Assembly (NCBI GenBank): GCA_003427395.1
Contig: BFEA01000001.1
Coordinates: 3,979,956-4,004,342 of the forward strand
Length of the DNA: 24,387 nucleotides
Reading direction: 5' to 3'
Source: Chara braunii
Lineage: Eukaryota; Streptophyta; Charophyceae; Charales; Characeae
The position numbers and the translations under genes are program-made. Below are positions 17,107 to 24,342 of the stretch, piece by piece; the stretch's first letter is position 1, and each line of letters starts with the position of its first letter. The notes under the pieces were generated by a model. It did not search any database and was not told the DNA's origin. It saw nothing but the letters and a program-made list of their open reading frames with translations.

Positions 17107-18260
17107 TGTTACATACTTCAATGAGTATGGGCAGAACCCAAGATCAACCAATGTAGGATGAGCATATATGCAGCGGAAGTCTGATAAATGGACTGACTCA
17201 CATAGACTGACTCACAGAGACATCACTCCACACACGTACAATCGTGAGATGGTGGGGTCTGAGCCATACATGGACGATGCTCAGCCCCGTACACACATGC
17301 ACAGATGAAGGTGGGAGGAGAGACGAAGGAGGTGGGAGATGTAGGTAGCACCAAATGTCACCGAGATAGAAACCAGTAGGTCACCGATATGGTAATCCAA
17401 AATGTCATCGAACAAGATCAAAATGTCGAGGACAATAAGTCACCAATGNNGGAGATACAGANTCCTAATGTAACCGGTGTCAAATCTGTGATGCAGCCGA
17501 GTATCATCCCCAACAATCTCCAAGTCTCGAACCCGGTAAGTACCACAGCCTCTTACCACCGAAGTCCAACAATGATCTCTGTCCAACTAATATAAGTCTC
17601 CAGTCTGAAGAAGAAGAAGAAGAAGAAGAAGAAGAAGAAGAAGAAGGAGAAGAAGAAGAAGTCTGAAGAGAAGAAGAAGAAGAAGAAGAAGAAGAAGAAG
17701 AAGGAGAAGGGAGCCGAGGAGGAGAGAGAGAGAGGGGACTGGCGATGGGAGGGAGGAGAGAACCTCCGACTCCCGATACCTCAGGCGGCTATGGCCGCCG
17801 ATATGCTCAGTCGCCGCCGCTGCTGCTCTGCTCGCTGCTGCTGCGCTAATGCTGCTGCTGCCGCTGCTGCCGCTGCTCCTCGTGCTCCTGCGCTAAGAAT
17901 AGCGCCAGCGCTGTTGCACCGTACCATACCGCACCGCTAGAGTGCCGGTGGGTTGATGGCCTGAAGTGAGGCCGGACCGGTCTTTTGTACCGGTGGGGCA
18001 GAGGCCGGCCTCAATGCTGCGAGGCCTGGCCGTGCCCTGAACCGTCAAGATGGATGGTTCAGCCCCAACCGGCGGGCGGCAGCCTCAAGAGCGCCGCCAG
18101 GCCCAAACGGTAATGTCGTTTGGGCCTGCCCGTCGGGTCTGGTCCAAAGTGAGGCCTTTTCGGCCTGTAGTACCCCCAAGGTCGGGCCTTTAGGCCCTAC
18201 TGTGTCCCTCTGGCCCTAAGTCGGGCCAGGTAGGACCCGTGTGGCGTCGAAGATGTAACA
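17107..18260 (-). repeat. Right (5') LTR of element B
   Basis: 1154 bp, bounded by TGTTACAT and ATGTAACA. In element sense: a ~300-bp hairpin array (17960-18260), a GC-triplet-rich part, a CTT tract (17607-17709), then the region shared with 7718-8200. Four hairpins in the terminal array have 5-9 bp stems: 17976-17994, 18038-18061, 18101-18125 and 18184-18197. On the + strand the 3' half carries a 68-codon frame also open in the other LTR (17389-17595). Promoter elements cannot be placed with confidence; GCATATATGC is a TATA-like candidate. Confidence 0.92.
17607..17709. repeat. (GAA)n microsatellite in right LTR
   Basis: About 100 bp of GAA/AAG triplets, with the same kind of interruption as at 8218-8353 but shorter. 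Confidence 0.95.
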
Positions 18261-18265
18261 CATTG
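18261..18265. repeat. Target-site duplication of element B, right copy (CATTG)
   Basis: Identical to 7713-7717 and in the correct position right after ATGTAACA. Confidence 0.88.
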
Positions 18266-19080
18266 CCTGTCGTTAAACCTCCAGTTCCCAGGATAGTTGA
18301 TGAGGCTACCTTACAAGGTTCGCGAGCCTGCAACTGCACATTTTCAAAGTGGCCTGCTGCTTTTGCGAATGGCCCAGGCCCTAATCGAAATGCTCTTACC
18401 ATGTATAATACCGGTAAGAGCACTACTTAGGCTCGTGTGAACTGGTGGTTTAAAGAAACTACACTGTTACTACAGCCTAAAGGTAAAAAGGAGAGAGCCC
18501 TCTGCAGCATCTGTGTTCACTTGAGAATTGATGATTTGCAGCATATATGGCTGCAAAAGTGCATGCAAGGACGTTCTGGAGCTGGTCATGAAATGCAGTG
18601 GGCCCGCATTTGCTATGGTAGTACGGTGCGGACTGACAAGTTTAGTTCGCTGGGCAGGATTGCTCACCAGCCTGTCAGGGTTATGCTGAGGAGGTGGTTC
18701 AGCTGAGGTGATCTTGTGGACATTGTGGGCATTTTGAAAACTCGAAAAGATGGGGATTGATTAAAGGGGACTCCATCTAATACTATTGTTGCATAACAAA
18801 AGGCTCAAGGAGTTCCGTCGAGCGCAAGTTCTCCAAAGAAGTGTTGCTGCCTTACATGGGAGCAGTATGTGCAAGAGCGAATGCCGAACGACACACACCT
18901 CGAAGAGACAAATGACTGTATCTGAAGAGGAGGAGCCCTCTGACAGCATTGTCAGGCGAAGGTGATTGGAAGCAGAGCGGTAAGATGAGAGAAGTTCAGG
19001 TAGGAGGTTCAACGGGATGATGCAGGATGCAGAACCTCGCAAAGTAAGCAGCGAGCATATGTCTCTAAGACTTACCTACC
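18266..19080. other. Unassigned DNA right of element B
   Basis: No recognised gene. A perfect 10-bp stem with 12-nt loop lies at 18391-18422 (TGCTCTTACC ... GGTAAGAGCA). A + strand frame without ATG spans 18437-18706 (89 codons, unrecognised). A second + frame from about 18762 to 18966 ends in a Ser/Glu-rich, basic stretch (SEEEEPSDSIVRRR) and could be an exon fragment. On the minus strand 18270-18423 is open and would have run into B's target site before insertion. None of these has homology I can name. Confidence 0.3.
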
Positions 19081-19180
19081 GTCATCAGCCACACAGAACA
19101 TGTGGTCAGTATAGCTGTACTTGGGGGTAAATTTCAGTCTAGATACAGCCATAATTACCAGGTGCTAGATTCAAGTGTGC
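19081..19180. mobile_element. MITE-like foldback, copy 1 (diverged)
   Basis: Aligns end to end with copy 2 at 20485-20586. Shared anchors: GTC-TCA-CC at the left, AGAACA, then CTGTA-TT, and TAGATACAGC-ATAAT-A-GGTG (19139-19164) on the right. Its two halves are also partly inverted repeats of each other. A TA precedes the left end with the same 2-nt offset as in copy 2 (19077-19078). The right end is blurred. Confidence 0.5.
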
Positions 19181-19241
19181 CAATCTGATTTAAGTTCATT
19201 AAACTACAAAGCACACAGCTGAGGAGATCATGGGGAGCACC

Positions 19242-19460
19242 TTAGATCCGAACGTCCACTCCGAATAAACAAGATAAAGGCCTGGGCAACAATGGCGGTA
19301 GTTGCCTTCGTAAGAAGATAGGTAGAGTTTTCGGTCTCGAGAGGAAGTGATGTTTTGTCCCATATCTATCAACTAAGTAAACGGACTTTGCAAAACAAAC
19401 GATAAAAATACCGAAGACAAACATGAAGAGCGCACTGAAAACGTTCGTTCTTTTCATCAT
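19242..19460 (-). CDS. Candidate small membrane peptide, unsupported
   Basis: From the ATG at 19458-19460 a 72-codon minus-strand frame begins MMKRTNVFSALFMFVFGIFI and goes on through one clear hydrophobic segment (about residues 8-25) to a Ser/Pro/Arg/Leu-rich end. It looks like a signal anchor, but AT-rich DNA makes such segments by chance. The frame has no known domain, no neighbouring exon evidence and no recognised relative. Confidence 0.15.
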   Translation of the reverse strand: MMKRTNVFSALFMFVFGIFIVCFAKSVYLVDRYGTKHHFLSRPKTLPIFLRRQLPPLLPRPLSCLFGVDVRI

Positions 19461-19509
19461 TTCTTCATTTAGCTCCGCCTTTACTGTGCCTCTCACGTAC
19501 AAGGCTTGA

Positions 19510-19860
19510 TATATGCTTCACTGCGTTAAAAAAAAAGTTGTTCGTGATGTGCCAAGTTGCGAACGACGTGCAATGTGATCCCCTGAATAGAAGGATCCAT
19601 TGCCACAGGCCATGACTTTCAGCACCTGATCCCTGCTCCACCCCCTTTCCTTCCCCTCCGTCCCCTCGCCCTTTTACGAGCCACTGAGGCTGATACTCCT
19701 ACTATCGGGGAAGTAATACTGCAGAAAAGAAGATCATTTGCGATGTTGAATAAAAAATATTACAACTCACTATACCCCCAGTGCACAAGAAGAGAAAATC
19801 ACTCCAAGACAACTGCACAACTGAATCTCAAACGAATGGTACAATGACTACACAGAGTCG
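19510..19860. other. Unassigned intergenic DNA
   Basis: No ORF, RNA gene or repeat supported. One pyrimidine-rich run (about 19635-19675). Confidence 0.4.
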
Positions 19861-20454
19861 GTGCAGATAATTCCTACCTACTTCAGGCCTCTTGTGCCAC
19901 TTTACTCTGTTGCGTCAGTCTTTTGCTGCTGTGCTGTGTATGCAACCCAGTCGTTGTGTGAATGGCTGCAGACCAACGACTGCTTGCCTGTCAACCAGCA
20001 CAATCTATGCTTACAATATAACCGGCGCCAGATAGCACAGCTTATACCAGAATGCACAAACTTCCTTCCCATAGCTAACCCAGAAACTATCAGCAATCAC
20101 CACCTTGCTTACCTTCTTCCTCTTGCTCTCTTTCACAATTCTTCAGAGTTTAAACCATGCATTTCTATAGCAAAACTAGAACAGGACAGACCTCAAAAGT
20201 CGTCAGGTTTTGGAAAAGCACAGACAACCAAAAGACCAATGCTGATCTTCCAAGTATCAGCTTGCCTGGTGGGTCCCGAAATCACTTGCTCAGTGCCATT
20301 CTGGTTACCACACATGTCACCACAACTTAGATTGATAGGTTCCCTCATGGTTAGCCACATGGTTAGCCACATGGTTAGCCACATGGTTAACCGCATGGCA
20401 ACCACGTCAGTACCACATGGTTACCTCAAGCTTAGCCACATAGTTAGCACATAA
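19861..20454 (+). CDS. Longest ORF of the 18-22 kb region; hypothetical, probably spurious
   Basis: 197 codons, but it starts only from GTG at 19861, and its last third is a translation of the 12-bp tandem repeat (SHMV units). There is a hydrophobic, Cys-rich start (VPLYSVASVFCCCAVYATQS) and no recognised domain. Composition gives no support for a real protein. I list it because it is the only long frame here. Confidence 0.12.
   Translation: MQIIPTYFRPLVPLYSVASVFCCCAVYATQSLCEWLQTNDCLPVNQHNLCLQYNRRQIAQLIPECTNFLPIANPETISNHHLAYLLPLALFHNSSEFKPCISIAKLEQDRPQKSSGFGKAQTTKRPMLIFQVSACLVGPEITCSVPFWLPHMSPQLRLIGSLMVSHMVSHMVSHMVNRMATTSVPHGYLKLSHIVST
20346..20405. repeat. 12-bp tandem repeat (CATGGTTAGCCA), 5 copies
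   Basis: Units at 20346, 20358, 20370 (identical), 20382 (CATGGTTAACCG) and 20394 (CATGGCAACCAC). More degenerate relatives continue to about 20480 (CACATGGTTACC, CACATAGTTAGC, CGCATGGTTGCT). It ends just before the MITE at 20485. Confidence 0.9.
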
Positions 20455-20480
20455 TTACCGCATGGTTGCTGGACAGTTAA

Positions 20481-20590
20481 TAGCGTCTTCAACCGAATAG
20501 AACAACCCATCGTTATAACTGTATTTAGTGAAACGTTTAGTCGAGATACAGCAATAATGAACGGGTGTTCTATTCGGGTTGAAGACTGTA
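20481..20590. mobile_element. MITE-like foldback, copy 2, flanked by TA
   Basis: The left arm starts GTCTTCAACCGAATAGAACA (20485) and the right arm ends TGTTCTATTCGGGTTGAAGAC (20566-20586); they are inverted repeats for about 30 bp with few mismatches. Pairing continues inward (CTGTAT with ATACAG, 20519-20551), so nearly all of the ~102 bp can fold. TA at 20481-20482 and 20589-20590 sit at equal distance from the ends, which is the duplication expected of Tc1/mariner-type (Stowaway-like) MITEs. No coding capacity. Confidence 0.65.
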
Positions 20591-20616
20591 GGTGGGTCAG
20601 TCCCTTAAGACCACTT

Positions 20617-20712
20617 CATTTCAGCCATATGTAACCAGATGATTTCAGCCATACGTGCACACATGATTTCCCTCGTATGTGACAACCTGATTTCAACAGT
20701 GTGCGGCATTGT
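20617..20712. repeat. 24-bp degenerate tandem repeat, 4 copies
   Basis: Units at 20617, 20641, 20665 and 20689, each opening GATTTC (CATTTC in the first) and sharing a GCCATA-GTG or TCGTATGTG core. Units 1 and 2 are the most alike; unit 4 is the most diverged. Confidence 0.75.
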
Positions 20713-21257
20713 GGAGAGAAGCGGTTAGCACGGTTGGCCAAGAGATTTGTACAATGTCAGCACGGAACTTGATCTTTCAAACGTTCAGCAAGACAACATT
20801 AGATGAACAGTGGTGAGGAAAAGACAAATCAAATTAGATGGATATGACGGAATGTGAAGATCCCCGCATGACAGGTAGGATGTGCTTTCTGGTTCAGCCA
20901 CTTAAACGAGCAGTACGTTTCACAACCATTTTTCTCCGACGCAGCCATGCTCGTGCTGCAAGTTCTGGCAAAATGGCTGGCGGCACCAGCCAAATGAAGG
21001 CCCGCGCCGTTTCATTTTCTGGGGGGTGCGCAGGGTGGTTCCAGGCTCCGCAAGGGAAAGGGTCAAACGTGCTGGCGGTTTAATTCTGCTCCACAGGAGT
21101 GGAGCCGAAGGAGGGTGGGCAACTGTACCTAACCTGCAGGCTGGATGGCACATACCGATGCCTGTAGTGCAGGCAATCTGGTCTAAACCACCACGAGCTT
21201 GACAGGTGGTCTCCCTGTGTTTATTCAGAAAAGAAGGAAAAAGGGGAGTGTCTGTAC
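20713..21257. other. Unassigned DNA, possible intron or 3' part of the minus-strand gene
   Basis: No recognised coding domain or repeat. On the minus strand, 21155-21235 is open in one frame between an AG (AACACAG) and a GT (CTGCAG/GTTAGG), but the peptide is not convincing. If the two exons at 21258-21716 are real, this holds the next intron. Confidence 0.25.
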
Positions 21258-21716
21258 CTCAGAAAGGGTTTCCATCATTTGCAGTTTCTTCTTCTCCTGT
21301 GCATTAACGAAGTCCTCAAGCGGGAATAACACACCCTTTTGAATCTCGTGAAGTCGCAGTTCTGTCAACATATAGCACAGCTGCAGCCATCAACCCATCA
21401 ACGACCCCCCACAATTAAAAACAAAACCATGAGTTAGGATGAAGTTTCCCAAAGAGGCAAACAACTTGAGGCAAAATTCAAAGTCCACCCCCACTTCCAG
21501 ACATATAAACATCAGAAATCTTCCAGAAGACTTATCTGAGGGCTTGCTCACATCAGGACCTTCCTCGACGCATTTGACTGCAATTACATCCAGATTCACT
21601 TTGAAAAAACAACTATTATATGCCCTAAATCTCTCCTCATCCCGCTGCAAAGCTGGGTGCACAAAGGGAACGGAGGTAAGGTTAGTCAGAGCCTCCCCAG
21701 AATTGAATGGAGCCAT
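21258..21716 (-). CDS. Two putative spliced exons of an unidentified host gene
   Basis: Minus strand. Exon 1, 21716-21600: ATG, 39 codons (MAPFNSGEALTNLTSVPFVH, then PALQRDEERFRAYNSCFFK), then AAA/GTGAAT. Exon 2, 21380-21258: after GGCTGCAG, 41 codons (LCYMLTELRLHEIQKGVLFP, then LEDFVNAQEKKKLQMMETLS and E), then GAG/GTACAG. Both exons are whole codons long (117 and 123 nt) and would join in phase over a 219-nt GT-AG intron. The joined peptide looks helical, with an amphipathic charged stretch; the L-PL-DF pattern recalls BAR-type helices, but that is a weak hint. The start could instead be an upstream exon joined at GGGGAG/GCTCTG. No neighbouring exons were secured. Confidence 0.4.
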
Positions 21717-21719
21717 GAC

Positions 21720-22146
21720 CAAAGGGTCGAAAAGAAAAAAAAGGTTAGCCATCCTCATGTTTACCAGGCTATGTTGGATCTCAAGTTCATCGTACTTTTT
21801 TTTTTTTTTGTGAAAGCAACTTTTGTATGAATGAGGCTGGAAGCCGGGTCCAGCGTACCTTACATCAGATGTACTTGCTCATCACATCTCCCTATTATGG
21901 TCGACAGATCCTGATACATCGGCATTGATTGCGACCCAATTGGGGGGATTTACCACTGCTCCATCCCTGTGTTTCAATGCTACCTGTGCCTGCTAGGACT
22001 AGAAAGGATCTTGACACCTGCTTTCCTGTTCCCTGCCTATCCTGTTTCTGGGGAAACGTGGTCTTCAGCTGCTGCCCAATTGTGACCTTTGCCGGGAAGG
22101 TCCCTCTCGGACCACTGTAATGATATGCCAGAAATAGACTATTACT
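21720..22146. other. Unassigned intergenic DNA
   Basis: A poly(T) run at about 21797-21811 is the only simple feature. No ORF worth calling on either strand. Confidence 0.35.
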
Positions 22147-22151
22147 CCACC

Positions 22152-22301
22152 GGGCACCTAACTTCGATGTTCCTCGCCGCAATTTCGGCATTTTTCGAAC
22201 TGAAATCGTCAGGGCTTACTGGGTTCCCGGCAGTAGGACCTGATGATTTCAGTTCAGGAAAACGCCGAAATTGTGGCCAAGAACGTAAAAGTTAGATGCC
22301 C
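22152..22301. mobile_element. 150-bp foldback (70-bp inverted arms, 9-nt loop)
   Basis: The left arm 22152-22221 (GGGCACCTAACTTC ... GGCTTACTG) is the reverse complement of the right arm 22231-22301 (CAGTAGGACC ... GTTAGATGCCC) at roughly 57 of 70 positions with one gap. The loop is GGTTCCCGG. CCAC and GTGG just outside may extend the pairing. No coding capacity and no clear target duplication. It could be a MITE or a transcribed hairpin; unlike the TA-flanked MITE it has no second copy here. Confidence 0.75.
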
Positions 22302-22412
22302 AAAGTGGCAAAGCTAGGACACCACCTACCGTCTTAAACCACCGCTACCCCCGATGTCGTAAAGTCGATTTTCCGGGGAGTTGGGGCCGTGAACGGCGCC
22401 GGGTCGGCAACC

Positions 22413-22440
22413 AAAAAAAAAAAAAAAAAAAAAAAAAAAA
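22413..22440 (+). repeat. 28-nt pure A tract at the LINE 5' junction
   Basis: Uninterrupted A28, preceded by GGGTCGGCAACC and followed directly by the LINE-like coding sequence. It may be the poly(A) tail of an older + strand retroelement (22302-22412 unassigned) into which the LINE fragment inserted. Confidence 0.8.
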
Positions 22441-22447
22441 CGAAGTT

Positions 22448-23377
22448 GTGAAAAAGTCGGCGCGCAGTTTTCAATTCAGGCGCTGGGAATGGGACTTGGG
22501 GGGCTCCCGAAAACTGCAGGTCTGGCAGTACACAGTAAAGGCTGGCTACAGAACAGCAAGGAAACCGGCACACATAACCGAACAGATCAAGCAGAGGTGG
22601 GATAGAGACTCGCCACTTGACATGGAACACCTTAGCATGCTAAGGTGGGCCACCTACTCGACTATTCGACCTACTAATCTGCGAGCCCTGCAGTGGCAGA
22701 TCATCCACAAGTGTCTACCCACCCCGGACTGGATTGTGTGGAGAACAAACTTGGAAGAACGGGGCGTGCTGTCCCCGCTCTGCACCTACTGCAGAGGGGC
22801 TTTCCCCAGGAAAAGAGCCACGCTTGAACACTGCTCGCTGGACTGCACTATGGTGGCCCAACTTTGGCAATGGTGGGATGCTGCATGGCACTATCTCATG
22901 GGCAGCCACCTGCCGTGGGACCTTAAGACCATCTTGCTGGGGGAAAAGCCCCCACAAGTGGCAACGTGGACACCCTTCAGCCTTAACTTGCTGGCAGTAA
23001 CGCGACTGCCGATGTTAATGGCTGCCTGGCGGATGAGATGTGCATACGAGCACAGACAACACGCATATGGATATATGGAGGCTCGGGCCTCGATACTTGA
23101 GACAATCACCGTAAACACACAAGCGGCCTGGCAGGAACTCACAATAATGCTCCAGAAAGAACCAGACTTAACCAAAAGGAGCGAGCTTTCTGATAACTTT
23201 CGGACTGTCTGGGTGGACAACGCAGAGAGTCTTTGCGAACTAAATCAACTCAACCAGCTGCGGTGGAAGCAGTGGTGGGCTACGGAACCACAATGGGAAC
23301 GCTTACCTAGAAGCCACTTTCAGTTATCGTTCCGACCGACCAACTTCATCATGCTCCCTGGCTTAAGTACACTGTAA
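22448..23377 (+). CDS. LINE ORF2 C-terminus with zf-RVT zinc-binding domain (fragment)
   Basis: 309 codons without a stop, entered from the poly(A) side, so the listed first codon (GTG) is arbitrary. The motif VWQYTVKAGYRTARK corresponds to the W...(S/T)VK-aYr block that precedes zf-RVT in plant LINEs. The zf-RVT domain runs from about residue 75 to 145: LRALQWQIIHKCLPT, then LCTYCRGAF ... TLEHCSLDCTMVAQLWQWW (C-X2-C ... H-X4-C). The remaining ~165 residues are Trp/Leu/Gln-rich and unassigned. The protein would act in binding LINE RNA and in target-primed reverse transcription. An open frame of this length suggests a fairly young insertion. Confidence 0.8.
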   Translation: MKKSARSFQFRRWEWDLGGSRKLQVWQYTVKAGYRTARKPAHITEQIKQRWDRDSPLDMEHLSMLRWATYSTIRPTNLRALQWQIIHKCLPTPDWIVWRTNLEERGVLSPLCTYCRGAFPRKRATLEHCSLDCTMVAQLWQWWDAAWHYLMGSHLPWDLKTILLGEKPPQVATWTPFSLNLLAVTRLPMLMAAWRMRCAYEHRQHAYGYMEARASILETITVNTQAAWQELTIMLQKEPDLTKRSELSDNFRTVWVDNAESLCELNQLNQLRWKQWWATEPQWERLPRSHFQLSFRPTNFIMLPGLSTL

Positions 23378-24342
23378 CCGCTCCCCCCTCCCTTCGGTGG
23401 TCCCCCCCCAGCGAACTGTCCCCGTCCCCGTTCCCCCCCCTCTCCCACCTCTACACCCACTTCCCGCCCCTCTCCCACCCACCCCTGCTCCTCTCATTCA
23501 AAGCCGGCCAAGCAGGGTCTTCCCCACTGGAGAATGCAGCTGAAGGGAACACCCCCTGGTGACAAGACGATGAGGTCATCGCCCACAGCCCATCACTGAT
23601 GCCAGCCTACGCGGAGCTTTGGAAGGCGCCCGACAACGACTAGCAGACCTCAAGAATATTAGCTGGTTTCCCACAGCTGGGAGGCAGGGACAGGGTTACA
23701 CAATCAAATTCTACTTCAAAGACAACGACACAATGTTCATCCACTGGTAGGGGGCTCTGGGAGGGCTGGAAGCAGGGGACAAGGGCTTTGGGAGGGCAGG
23801 AACTTAGTGGGGAAGAGACCGCCTAGCACTGCTGAAAGGGTTTTGGATCTTAAGGAAAGGTGGGAGGGTTTTGGGTCTTAGGGAAAGGTGGAATAGAGGG
23901 GGATTAAGGTTGGCACCCAATAAAGCATTGTAACGACCACACTGCTAGCATTCTACACACACAGCGACAGCCAATTGCCTTACGGTCAATTGCTTTGGCA
24001 CCTACGGATCATAGCCACAACACAGGGATGAAACAGCACAATACGGTATATGGACTATTCCATAGCACACACAAGGCCACATCAAGGATAGCACTGACAG
24101 GGAGCTGGGTAGCTTACCGCCCACCTCCCCACAAACACACGGATCCTGCAAACTTCGTACTCACAGCGTAGATTACTTGGATCACATGGAAGTCCACAGC
24201 ATGATTTACATTGTACATTGCAGGGACGCTGGACCCGATTTCCAGCAGGTGTTGCTCCCCACTAATAGATGGAGCCACCTCGACACTGCTAGGGGCGCCT
24301 GCTCGTACCAGCGTCCCTAGCAGCCGATCGGGCTGTTTCTTT
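23378..24342 (+). other. 3' UTR of the LINE
   Basis: No ORF. It begins with a C-rich tract (23380-23500, several runs of 5-8 C), later has a G-rich part with a 28-bp tandem pair (23838-23865, 23866-23892), and ends in stem-loops before the poly(A): CTGCTAGGG (24286-24294) with CCCTAGCAG (24315-24323), and CAGCC-GATC-GGGCTG at 24321-24335. AGGGACGCTGG (24222-24232) pairs as an alternative with CCAGCGTCCCT (24308-24318). Confidence 0.75.

Larger units (their letters stand above)
7718..18260 (-). mobile_element. Ty3/gypsy retrotransposon B, structurally complete, minus strand
   Basis: About 10.5 kb. In element sense: 5' LTR (17107-18260), PBS (17086-17102), AT-rich leader, gag, pol (PR-RT-RNaseH-INT-chromo-like), polypurine tract (10275-10285), 3' LTR (7718-10272, anomalous). 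LTR borders are TGTTACAT...ATGTAACA and the insertion is framed by CATTG on both sides. LTRs look alike by eye with scattered differences, so insertion is not ancient, yet gag and pol carry stops and frameshifts. N calls cluster in the LTRs and the gag N-terminus. B is a different family from A: LTR-proximal sequence, gag and tail differ, though pol layout and DD35E spacing are the same. Confidence 0.93.

Noticed and set aside
18437-18706. 89-codon + strand ORF as a gene
   Set aside because: No ATG start, no recognised domain, and length within chance for this DNA.
20346-20405. Interstitial telomere-like repeat
   Set aside because: The unit CATGGTTAGCCA is not related to TTTAGGG or TTAGGG. 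The GGGTTTTGG...TTAGGG motifs at 23838-23892 are likewise a 28-bp pair, not telomeric.
20838-21153. Overlapping 77-81-codon ORFs on both strands
   Set aside because: Neither has a recognisable domain or supporting splice context; they look like chance frames in GC-richer DNA.
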